Under the pieces are notes generated by a model. The model worked only from the letters and a program-made list of their open reading frames with translations, searched no databases and was not told where the DNA came from. Positions 33,243 through 44,800 of a stretch of DNA of 64,000 nucleotides are shown piece after piece; position 1 is the first letter of the stretch, and each line of letters opens with the position of its first letter. Position numbers and translations under genes: made by a program. Where the stretch lies: contig JAUCBN010000020.1 of the NCBI GenBank assembly GCA_035048815.1, positions 2,735,501 to 2,799,500 on the forward strand. The letters are read 5' to 3'. Origin of the DNA: Abelmoschus esculentus. Lineage: Eukaryota; Streptophyta; Magnoliopsida; Malvales; Malvaceae.

Positions 33243-34774
33243 CACTATTCTATTCTTTGTTAATTGAAACGAAAAAAGAAGAAGAAATCAAAGCTCGGTT
33301 CGAAAGACGAAGAAGAGGAGGGGTTTTAAAAGAGAAGAAATCAAAGCTTTGTTTATGAAAAATAATTAATTATGGGAATATCTTTTTTATATATATTTTA
33401 TTTTTATTATAATGATGATGGAAACAGCGAAGACTAGCGAAGCAAATATCCATGCTAGTTGGCGGTTCTTTGTTTTAAACCGAATATCATTGGAGAAGTT
33501 CGGCCACGCGCGTTGTTGTGGAGAGTGAGTGAAAATCCAACCGAGTCGGCCTTCGGTTCGAAGTAGTCCGAACAAAAAGGTGCGAACCGAGTCCAATGTG
33601 TTGTGGCCACAACCGAGTCATTATGTATGTCTTCATTTCAAACATAATGATGTTTAGAGAAAATATCTTTGTTTTCAATTATTTTTTGGTTATGGAAAAA
33701 TATTTTAGTTTCAAATATTTTAATGTTTATTTGAGTATTTTTTCAATATATATAGGCGGATAGTTTTTTTTTTCTTTTTTGAAAAAATATAGGCGGATAA
33801 TTGATACAATTTGAACTGATTTACTCATAATAGCATATGTCCTATACATACCATCGAAGCGGTTTTTATCATCACTATTCGATGGTATGAATGAGTTTTA
33901 TGTAACCCTATATATATATTTTTTATTTTAATAAAAAATTCATTTTTCTTTATAAATGTTTGGGATCGATCATGTGCATCCGTTATCTCTTATATTTTTG
34001 AATCTTTGTTTGAAAGATCATATTATCGTGTGAGACTAATATGTTATTTGCTTGTTTTAAGCGAAATAATATTAGCAAAAATTATAATCCATTATAGATT
34101 ATATCGTCAAACAACTTAAAAGAATATAAATTTTATGTGACTAAAAAAACACGAATTAGAGACAAATATTGTAAGAATTATCCTACGAACACTAAAAACT
34201 TATAAAAATAACCATGAAAATATTTCATAAATAGTCTATCTAAAGATAAAAACTATCAATCAATTGACAATAAGTTATTAGAAATAATATAAAAAATCTA
34301 CATAACAATGATAATAATTTTATAGACACAAATATATTTTACAGAATAACATATCAATCAAAAAATATTTTTATAAAATTATATAAAATATAAATTAATT
34401 TTTTTATGACGTATCATTATGTTAAGTTATTTTTTATAATTAATTAATAATTTTTATTTATAAAAATATTTTAACATAAAATAAAATATCAAACGTTCAA
34501 TTATTTTAAAAAATAAAAATTAAAATAACAATGTAATAAAACCCTATAAACATTTTTTAATATTATACCTCATAATTTATAACATTAAGAATTTGTTTGG
34601 TATAATAATTCCCACGAGTAATGTCCTCGATGTACGTTGGGCTGCCCTTCCATCGAAGGGCTCAAGATTCGAGGGGACGTAAGTTCATAATTTCATTGAT
34701 TTGTAACATTAAAAGTACGCATTTTACAAAAATTTATTTTCAAATCATATAAAAATAATTTATCCGTACGAATC
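33243..34774. other. ORP promoter side and spacer
   Basis: The first ~200 bases are likely the ORP 5' UTR and promoter. A perfect 12-bp inverted repeat with a 19-bp loop lies at 33847-33889, and a CCCTTC..GAAGGG hairpin at about 34647-34662. The rest is AT-rich without ORFs of note. Confidence 0.4.
33847..33889. repeat. Perfect 12-bp inverted repeat
   Basis: CATACCATCGAA at 33847-33858 and its exact complement TTCGATGGTATG at 33878-33889. Confidence 0.85.
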
Positions 34775-34925
34775 ATTTTGTTTTAGTGGTTAAAAAATTA
34801 TTGTTATTCCTATAAATTATAGATTTGAACACCAATAATGTCAGTACAGTAATTGAACGATCAATATTTATTGATTGAAAGTATATTTTAAAATAAATAC
34901 TATTATAATCACTTAAACTGATTAA
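34775..34925 (+). repeat. tRNA-derived SINE, family 1, copy 1
   Basis: TTTTAGTGGTTAA (A-box) then AGATTTGAACACC (B-box), followed by the shared body ATTGAACGATCAAT...ATTGA..G, ending TATAATCACTTAAACTGA. It aligns with 51855-52015 and 59888-60045. Most diverged of the three. Confidence 0.65.
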
Positions 34926-36130
34926 GGACCAGTTTAATATTGCTTTTAAAGAGTACGATGGAAAAGTGCGGTGAAAAAGTGTAGTAGAAAAGTTCTTTTA
35001 AAATTTTTGGTTTGAAGATATATGCGTTTAGTATTATTATCAAAAAGTGCTTTTGAAAAAATAAATGATTATTTTAGACATGATGTTATAAGTTAAAAAA
35101 TATATATTTAAATGATAATCAAATTTTTTTATATTATAATATTAACTAAATTATAATAAAATATAAAAATATTAATAAATGAATATATAATAAATTATTT
35201 TTTAAAAATGTTGTTGAAAAAAGTGTTTTTTTAAAAATTTAACATGAATATACATAATTTTTAAACTAAAAATTAATTTATGCTAAATATAATTATGTAT
35301 TTTTAAAAATTAAATTATAATAAAATATAATAAATAAAGGTTAAAATTGTAATTTAACACTTAAAAAAAATTTTAACTATAAAAACTAAAAATTTAATTT
35401 TGTTTTGCATTTTAAATCATCTTGGATAAAAACTAATTTAGAACACAATAAATTCAGTGTAAAAAAATTTATCATTTCCGGTGAAAAACAGCTGGCCAAA
35501 CGAAATACCAAACGTGTTTCCACTTTCCCAGTCTTGTAGTTTGGGGCAAGGGACAAAACGGTTGCTTAAAGTTTGGTACTTTAACAATACATCACTGCCG
35601 TACCGTCTTGATTTTAGAAACGCAATCCTTGAAAAAAACTCAACCCCACCACGATGCAATAAAGCCGATGGCTTCGCGAAGCTTGCGATTTCAGGGGAAT
35701 TAGACTGCCGATGGTTTCATTCTCCACCGGCGGAGATACTGGAGGTCAAACTTTAAGTTCACCGCCATTTTTGTTGACTCTATATACATCTGACGACATC
35801 TTTAAGAAATGGAGTAGTTTTATTTAAAAAAGAAAATAATTTCCCTCTTAAAGAAGCATCATGTGGGGAATTATTACTTTTTAGTATTGGAGTAGGTATA
35901 CAGTTATACTTGCCAAGATGTTGTATATTGAATAATGTAAAGAAAAATATTAATAAATCCATTTCTATGACATGTTTTCCGTGTATTAGGAAGTTTTGTC
36001 TGAATTCTGATAAATTCTTACAGCAGCCAAGATTGTTGGTTGTTGACTGATTTATCTGCTCAAACAAGCTTCTTCTGTATGTTAAAATACGATTTGGGTT
36101 AATCATTGTTTTCTCTCAGTTTCAGTTCCC
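34926..36130. other. Upstream region of the rhomboid gene
   Basis: Bases about 34926-35420 look like an old AT-rich repeat starting GGACCAGTTTAATATTGCTTTTAAA, a theme seen in plant MITEs, but ends were not resolved. About 35440-35760 is GC-richer with short frames that I do not recognise. The last 100 bases are the likely leader of the rhomboid gene. Confidence 0.35.
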
Positions 36131-38820
36131 ATGGCCACCGACACTTCAGCTGCCCAAACTCCGATCAGGGCCAATTCAAGGAGGTCTAGATCAAGCAATT
36201 CGATACACCCAGTCGATGTGGAAGCCCCGACGGTTAGGTCCCCACCCCCAATCGTTTACAGAGAAATCAAGCATTTCAAGAAATGGGTACCGTGGTTGAT
36301 TCCTGTCTTCGTTGTTGCCAACACTGTTATGTTAATCATCACCATGTATGTCAATAATTGTCCCAAGAAGTCTGCTTCTTGCATCGCTGATTTCTTAGGC
36401 AGATTCTCCTTTCAGCCTTTCAAGGAGAATCCTCTTCTGGGTCCTTCTTCCGTAACGTAAGTATTTGTGGATTCATGTTTCTTGTGTTCAAACTGTTTGT
36501 TGTTATGCTTAAGTGAGTGGGTTCATGTTTATTTGTGGGTTTAGGTTGCAGAAGATGGGGGCTTTGGATGTAAATAAAGTGGTTCATGGAGACCAGGGAT
36601 GGCGTCTCATCACTTGCAATTGGTTACATGGAGGGGTTCTTCATTTGCTGGCTAATATGTTGAGTCTTTTAGTCATTGGAATCCGCCTCGAAAGAGAATT
36701 TGGTTTCAGTATGTGCTTTAATGAATCCATAATTCATTGCTTAGACACTGCAACTTGTAGATGGATCTGTTCATGTTCTATACGTGTTTTCTTAGCTCAA
36801 TTTATGCTTTTCTGTGTTATGGACTTGACCCCCCTTATGAATTGCTACATAAAAGCCTCCCCTGCTTAGTCTTTGACTCCTATAATTCTTTGTTTCTCCA
36901 CATGTTTTCTTCTCTTGTCATCCGTCTTGGTTTCGAAAACAATCCCAGCATTCTGAAACTTTGTTTCTACTGACTGTATCATTTAGTTTCTTCGATAGTC
37001 ATTCAAATCCCAAAGGGTTTTAGGCCCTCATTAGATCACTTTTCTTTTTGAGATTCTTCTATAGCTTTTGTTGCATCTGTTATAAGCTTCAAATTCAAGC
37101 AAACTTACTCGAATGTCCCATATCTGGCTGGTTCTGCATGAAACTTATTACTAGAGTTAAGGCCATTAATTTACCGAAAGCTATCTGTAGTTAATTGAAA
37201 TTTTAGCAAGACTTATTACTTACCAGCTCCTGAGTATTGAACATCTCTAACATCTCGGGAAATGAGAATGTGTCTATTTTAAGTTAGCATGAAATCCTGC
37301 TTGATTATTTTTGTGCTACTGTGTTGCAGTACTGGTTGGATTGCTCTATGTCATCTCTGGATTCGGTGGGAGCTTGATGTCTGCTCTTTTCCTCCAGTCA
37401 AACATCTCTGTTGGTGCCTCTGGTGCACTTTTTGGATTACTTGGAAGCATGCTCTCTGAACTCATTACTAATTGGACAATATATGCTAATAAGGTACGTA
37501 GATAGCTCGATCATTAATCATGTTACAGACATCTGCGGTATGTTATTCTTGGTATCGGGATGAAATGCCTTCGATTTTGTGTGCATTTTGCAGATGGCAA
37601 TGTTTGTGACTCTCGTGATCATCATTGTTGTCAATCTAGCAGTTGGAATCCTACCGCATGTCGATAACTTTGCTCATATTGGAGGATTTCTCACCGGTTT
37701 CCTTCTTGGATTTGTATTTTTCATCCGACCCCAGTTTGGATGGGTTAGTCAACGATATGCTCCTCCTGGACAATCAGTTTCACCCCGACCTAAATTCAAG
37801 AAGTATCAGTGTATTCTGTGGGCTGTTTCTTTGATCCTTGTAATTGTGGGGTAAGCAGATGAACCGTTTGTTTCTCGAACAATCTCTCTTATCAAAGCAG
37901 TTTCCTGACCAGGGAGCTTTGTTATTTACTACCACCTAGCTCATAGACTAGTTTTATTTCCCTGGTTCCATTTTATGTCTAAACTTGGCGACATTTGATT
38001 GCAATTTTCATTTCAAAATGATGCTAATTTTGCAGTTTGACTCTTGGATTGGTTATGCTCCTACGCGGAGTCGATGCAAATGATCATTGTTCTTGGTGTC
38101 ATTACTTATCCTGTGTACCTACTTCAAGATGGAGATGCAATACCAACCCTACATTCTGCACGGTAAGTCGATAACAAAATCATCTCCTTTTCATTTGTCT
38201 CCCTCTCTTTATGCTGTAACATCCATCAATAGCCATATAACAAATAGTTTGACCATGTTACCTAGTTCTTAATCTTAAGTACGTTAACTGGAACAACAAA
38301 ACAGGAAACATAAGATTAGAATGATGCAAGTAAATGAGACGGTTTTATAGTCCTAGGCATACATTGTCGAAAACGATTTCCCCTCAACGGGTATACTAAT
38401 ACAACCATGGATTTTATCCACCCGATTCTCCATTTTCTTTTTAAATAACTCATGTTAGACATCTTCATTCGACACAACCTTGAACATGGGCATAACGAAT
38501 ACGCTCCTTCAACTCCGGGTAGCACGGAGGTAGGTGTCTGGTCTTCATTTCTCTTGGTAGCTGTTATGCAAGGCTGCAAGCATTTATTTATTGGGTTGGA
38601 AACTGGTTCTGAATGCCATTGGTTTTACATATTATATGTATACATATTTATATATATATGCTTGAATTTAAACTATGGAAATGCACTATCATTGCAGACC
38701 TCCCAACTAGGCAGCCAAGTTAATGTAACATGCTCCCCCAGCGGAAGGACCACCGCATACTTTTTGCCAGGAGCAAGCAGTTCTCAGATCCAGAGCTTAT
38801 GTTCTCAGCAATGCCGCTGA
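36131..38820 (+). CDS. RBL: Rhomboid-like intramembrane serine protease
   Basis: Six coding exons: 36131-36456, 36545-36708, 37330-37493, 37594-37850, 38036-38162, 38698-38820. They total 1161 bases, 386 residues. The N-terminal ~60 residues are polar and cytosolic, then a first membrane span (WVPWLIPVFVVANTVMLIIT). The rhomboid core has WLHGGVLHLLANM (oxyanion His region), catalytic Ser194 in GASGALFG, and catalytic His246 in NFAHIGGFLTGF, so the Ser-His dyad is intact and the protein should be active. A Cys-rich tail (WCHYLSCVPTSRWRC...CSQQC) after the last span is typical of the plant secretory-pathway RBL1-4 group, which works in Golgi membranes. The exon-2 donor at GTATGT and the exon-3 start give FGF-I-LVGLLYV. 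A foldback MITE lies just past the stop. Which RBL number it is cannot be told. Confidence 0.93.
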
Positions 38821-38848
38821 TTCTGTATATATATGGGTTAGGATTCAC

Positions 38849-39032
38849 TTATGTAAAATTCAACTAGTTTTACATTAATCCATAACCATTGGATGAGGGA
38901 AATGGATGAATGAGATTAGAAGTAGGATATGAGAAGATTATCACTTTGAAAAGACAGAAGGAGTTAATCTCGTCCATTCATTTCACTCATCTAATGTCTA
39001 TGAATTATTGTAAAACTCGTTGTGTTTTACGT
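38849..39032. mobile_element. Foldback MITE in the 3' flank of the rhomboid gene
   Basis: The left arm (about 38850-38920) and right arm (about 38962-39032) are inverted copies over 60-70 bases: GTAAAATTCAACTAGTTTTA... and, inverted, GTAAAACACAACGAGTTTTA.... It starts 29 bases after the stop codon, so it may lie in the 3' UTR. Confidence 0.75.
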
Positions 39033-41839
39033 ATTATATCTGGATCCCATCTCTCTATATAAATGCCAAATACATGGATCTTCTAGCCTATATTGCTTTC
39101 TTGTACATTTGCTTTTTCAGTATAAACATGTTTTACACTCGTTCATTTTATATGCTTGTAATACATATTATTTTCCCATAATAGAAGTTTCAGCTAAATT
39201 ATTAAGAAAAAGAATGCCCTCGTTTATATGCTTTAAACTTTCTCACTGAAACCTTATTTCTTTAAATATAAGTTTCAGCTAAACATGGAATAGGAATTTA
39301 TTTGAGAGTTTATTGAAATATAAGTTAAACTTATTTCTTTAAATACAAATTAATTCTTTTTATGATTCAATGCCTAAACTTTCTCACTGAAACCTCTAAA
39401 TACCAAAAACGTTTAAGCATGCTCGAACCTACGAGCTCTTGAGTCTTAAATATTGTATTAGGCTTTGTTTAGCATTACTTTGTAGACCAGAGCTTAAAGC
39501 TGGTTTGAGCCAAAAACGATACTAAATAATTAGCTTTTGGAGAAAAACTATGTTTTGAAAGTAATTTTCTACTTAAACGTAAAAGGTAAAGTTTTTAATT
39601 TTATGGTTGAAAAAATACTTTTAAAAACCAGAATATAACTTTAACCTTTATTTTTTTATTGTGTTTATATTTTTTGAAAAATATGTAGGTCTCATTAAAA
39701 AAATCTTTCTATTAAAGGGAGAAAAGAATACCTCAAACTACTTACTATTACTGAAAATCAAATTGTACAGTTCAACGCCATTATACAAAACAACATCCTT
39801 GAGAGACATCAGCCAAGCTACTCAAAATAAAAAATGAGATCAAATGTTAATGCACAACATTAACAAACTCATGGTTGTTCAATAGATTGATTTCATTGAC
39901 GATGCTGAAAAAAGCAGCAAAAACTTCGATAAAATTATGCAACTAATCCGTAATTAGCTTGCAATCCGATTCTATAATTAACCTGCGATTTTTAGACCAT
40001 TAAGACAATAAAAACACACTAATACCGTATTTCGTAGCACCTAGCTTTACCATAATAATAAGGTTATTATTAAATGTCTCAAAAAAATAAAATAAGCATA
40101 CAAAATCTAATCCAAATTCTCCAAACACCATGACAAAAGAAAAACAAGTACACTTTATCTTCTTTTTCGTAACTCAACTTAATTGGAACATGTCCCCAAA
40201 TTACCATCCATACAAAAACTTCTACCTTTAGATATTATAACATTAAAAATTTAGATATTATATATATATAACTTATAATATTATGTTTAAAATGATTATT
40301 TAACTTTTTAATAAAAAAATTCAACATAAATTTTTTCGTTATATTTCTCAAAAATAATATTAAACTAACCTTTAATCGAGTTAAGACTTCATTATTGATG
40401 TGTGTTGTAATCCCTAAGTCTTGCCTATGTATGATTTAAAATAGATAATAAAACTATATATGGATAATGTGAAATACACATTTATTAAAATATTTTAAAA
40501 AATATAAATTTTAAATTTTAACCTTAATTTTCACTTCCTAAATACTAAATCATATACCCTAAAAAATATATCATACCCCTAATTCTTTAATCTCTAATTA
40601 CAATCCCTAACCTTAAACCTTAAACCTTAAACTCGTTAACTTAAAGTGTGATACCAATAAAGACACAATAAAAAAAACAGATAATTTATACTATAAAACT
40701 AATCCCGAATATTAATATTAAAATAATGTCCGAACAATAAATTACATCGAAATTAAAACTTAATAATAAATCATAATACCAATTTTGGGTTACAAATCTA
40801 TATGCAATGGTAGAAAAATCATTTACGAGAAATCTGAATAGTTAATTAAAATGTTATAATAAAGTTTTAAAATCACGTAATAAATTAAGGTTATAGTCTG
40901 AAATACATAATTACCAAATCCTTTATTAATACAAAGTACAAGTAAATATGATAAGTTATAGTTAAAAAGTAACATAGTTGTTTTCTATTTGATTCTCTAA
41001 ATATCAGTCTATCGAAATTTATTAAAAAATATCTAAAAAATATGAAAAAATAAAAAAAATCAAAACTTATAATAGATTTAAACGATAAAAACCGATCGAA
41101 ATCAGGTCATAAAATCTCAATCTCTTCAACAAAAATTATAAGCGATTTTTACGATAATCGACACCAAATCTCAAAAAACAAAGGTTAGGATTTTAATATT
41201 TATTATTAAAGTTTTATTTTTAAAATTTAGATTTTTTTAATATTTATTATTAATAGTCTGATTTTTTCTGAGTCATACTATTAAAATTTATTTTTTTAAT
41301 ATTTTATATTGAGATATAATTTTTTTAACACTTGATACTTAGATTTATTCTTAATTTTTTCTCATTATTTGTTATTAGAGATTAAAATTTAAATAGCGAT
41401 ATGCAATCAAAATAATAATTATTAAATAATGATAAATATATTATTTAAAAATCACGATACCTAAAATTATTATGTTGTAAATATCGTATATTAATAAAAA
41501 AATATAATCACAATACTACAATAATCTAAATAATTTATATAATATCCACAATCATAATAAATATAACACAACTATAATTTAAATCTTTAATTTAAGACTT
41601 ATTTTTTCAATTCTCCATGTGCCACTAAAATAAATATCTAAACTACTCGGCCTTTTTTCTTAGAACAAAGCAGGATACCCGACCCGAATAAGTTGGCGGG
41701 TAATTTTGGCGACAAAAATATCATCCGGGCCCTCCATACGGCTTTATCGCCAAGAGCTACCGCGGAGAAGCAAATCCAAGCTTCATTTTTCTTCATTCAT
41801 CACATGAACCATAGATTCCTCCTTCACGAAGGTTAGGAA
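39033..41839. other. Intergenic between rhomboid and RNR1
   Basis: AT-rich. A TTTAGCATTACTTTGTAGACC block near 39470 resembles an old transposon end and no partner was resolved. Sequence about 41380-41600 has ATAAATATAACACAAC-like words akin to the right end of the element at 10383-10841. The last ~200 bases are GC-richer and hold the RNR1 promoter and leader. No gene seen. Confidence 0.35.
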
Positions 41840-44800
41840 ATGATGGCGGTTCGCGCCGTCAACGGTGGATTTTTGTTTCGTTCCGTCGCATCATCTGCTC
41901 AATTGACGTTTTGCTGCCGTGTATGCCCATTCAGCTCCTTACCGTTTCGCCGAAAATATGAGTTAGGGCTTCGGTTTCCTGTATTTTGTAGCGGTAATCA
42001 GTTTCTAGGATATGGCGGTGGTCTTTCGCATTCGGCTCATAGTCTCGTTGATTGCGTCATGGAAGAGCTAACAGCTTGGCGCAATCGCAGAAGAGTTCGC
42101 GCCAGTGTCAAGTAAAGTTTGGATTTCGGTTTCTTATTTTCTTTTTCTTGGTGAAAATTAGTATTTAACTAAAATTGAACTAGTAATTAAAACGCGATTT
42201 AGAGTAATTGTTTGAACTTGAGTGTGGCAATTAATTATATTATCAAATTCAGGCTAACAAGTAGCGGTGAGCTTCTTGAAGATAAGCTTGTCAATCGAGA
42301 ATTAGACAAGGGATTCCTTCTGGAGTTTAAGAAGGATACAGATAAGGTATTGCTCGGAGTTGCTCAGAGACCTGAAAGAAAGAAGAATTGGATGGTGTGC
42401 GATCAGGTTCTTGTAGAAACAACTCATGCGGCATGTTGAATAGGTTGCTAGGTGTTAGAATTCATGTTTGTTAAGCCAGATGTTTAGAGTTTTCAGATTG
42501 TTTGAGCTAATGTTACATTTTGTTTTTCTTGTTATACAGAATGGTGTCACATCATCCATCAAACCTCAACAAATTACATATATTGTTGCAGATGTAGAAA
42601 ATTTTGATCAGACTGAGATCTCAAGATTTCTCCAAAAAGCTCACGAAAACTTGGTTCGTTCAACTTGCTCTTTTGATGACAATTCAGAAAATTTGTTGAG
42701 GTGTTCTTTTGTGGTTTACTTTGTCACAAAATATTTCGGTGTAGGACCCAACATTACTGGAGATTGCTTGGGTTGAGCTTCTTGAAAAGAATGCATCAGT
42801 CACGGCAGAAGAATTAGCCGAGGTACCATATTTTCTTTTGAAATGTGGACCTGTTTGCTTGTCCATTTGGTAATATTATGTTACTGTGCAGATGATTTTT
42901 GGCTGTTCAGAGCCTCTTGAGAGCTACTGTGCCCATCTTTTGCTATCAAGTGATGAAGTATACTTCACTGTGCTTGCAACAAAAGGTTCTCGTACCATTT
43001 ATGGGCCTCGACCGACAGAACAAGTATATGCACAATAAATGTTGGTTTAATGGTTGATTAAGTATTGTAGACTGCTGTTTTGACACAAATAAAAAATGTG
43101 GTCAAAGAGCTTCTATATACAAGTTGGACTAGTCAGACAGTGATTTTTGCACCTTAACCCATTCCTTTTATTTATTATCATATCTAGGTGGAAGACCTTT
43201 TACACAAGAAACTTGCCAAGGAGGCTGCTGAGAAAGAATTTCTTGACTTCGTGCAATTACTTATGTCTGCTAAAGCCAAGCCTGCACTTACTAAACCTGC
43301 CAAATCTTTCTGGATGGTGGACGAGAAAATCCGATACAAAATTGAGTCTCTTGAAGCGTATACGATTGATGCTTGTAACAGTGATGAGCAAAGAAAAACT
43401 GCTGGAAAGGTAGTTTGTTTGACTTTATCGTGTTCTTCTGAATTTGATATCATAGCATCATAATGATATGATACACATCGTTTAGAGTCAATGAAAATGG
43501 TGTTATGTTTTGCTTCTTTAGTTAAATGCTGTCATTTTAAGTCTTCCATTTATATTAATATTTTAATTACTGCGTTGTCTTTTTGATGTTTGCTGTGCTC
43601 TGTCGTTTTTGTCTTATTGATGCGTCATCGTTTTGCAAATTGGGGCAAAAAAACATGAATAGGCTAGGGTTTGAATCGTTGAATGAATGAATAAAAACAT
43701 TCTGAACTGTTCTTCCTCTTCCTCTACGGTCTGCCTCCCTCGATCTCTTCCTTCTATCTGCTTTCTATTAATTTCTGTTTTAGTTCTTATCATGTTACGG
43801 TTGCCTTTGTAGGCAAGAAAAGAAACCGGAGGCGCAAAAAATAAAAAGAAGACAAATAAATATTTAATTAATATTCTTAATTAGATTAATTTATTGTAGA
43901 ATTATCTTAATACAATAAAAGCCTTTAATTTTAGTTTCCTATTGTGAAGAATGAACCCTATATAACCTCTATTTAAGGAGGGATGAATCTGAGTAATAAA
44001 AAGGCAGAATTTTGAAGTCTCTCTTTCTTTGTTAGGAGCTCACCTCGACATGTTCTAAGGTTAGGAGCTCCCCTCAACGAGTTATATGTATATACATGTG
44101 TGTGTAAATTAATCTTAGGTTCTTCACATGGTAGAAATCGCAAGAACGGAAAGGCTCCCTTAATCGAAGCCGACTTTTTGTGAATCATCCGGGGACTTGA
44201 TCCAGACCTGTGACCCTGACACAATCTATATTGTAATAATAGCGGGCTAATCAAGACAATCTCATTACCATAAGATCATTGGTTTTAGTTTGAAGGGGGG
44301 AAATGATGAATTTTTTTATCACTTATTTATTCTGTTTGCATATGTATAAAATAACATGGTTAATTTCCCATTCTCTTATTCCCATCAGATCCTGAAGGCA
44401 ATGGGACTTACAAAAACAGCATCCTCTGCAAGAAATGTCCTCATAAACATTGGTTATTTTCCTGTGCATGTTAATCTGGATCTGTTAAAGTTAAACATTC
44501 GTACGTACCATTCTGATGAGATTATAGCTGCTGCTGAAAGTAGTCTGTCTGAGTCACCCGACTCAGATGAGGTAATCTGGCTTTCATCTTTATTGATATC
44601 TGCAAGTCAAAAATCAGCTCTTCGGTCTTCAAAAACGTTTCTTCTACTTATCTCTGAACGAGTATCTACAATGTTAAATGTGAACCACTGAAGAATTTTA
44701 TAATGGTTATCATTTTATCTTGTGTTCACTTAAGTTGCTTTTTTTAGATGAACAGAGAGGACCTTACTCACTTGAAGGTTTATGCTATTGATGTTGATGA

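Noticed and set aside
36761..36973. Alternative coding frames in rhomboid intron 2
   Set aside because: The splice model 36708 to 37330 restores the conserved rhomboid sequence; the intron frames have no homology.
43147..43453. Frames in other phases and on the minus strand across RNR1 exon 6
   Set aside because: Shadows of the conserved RNR1 exon.
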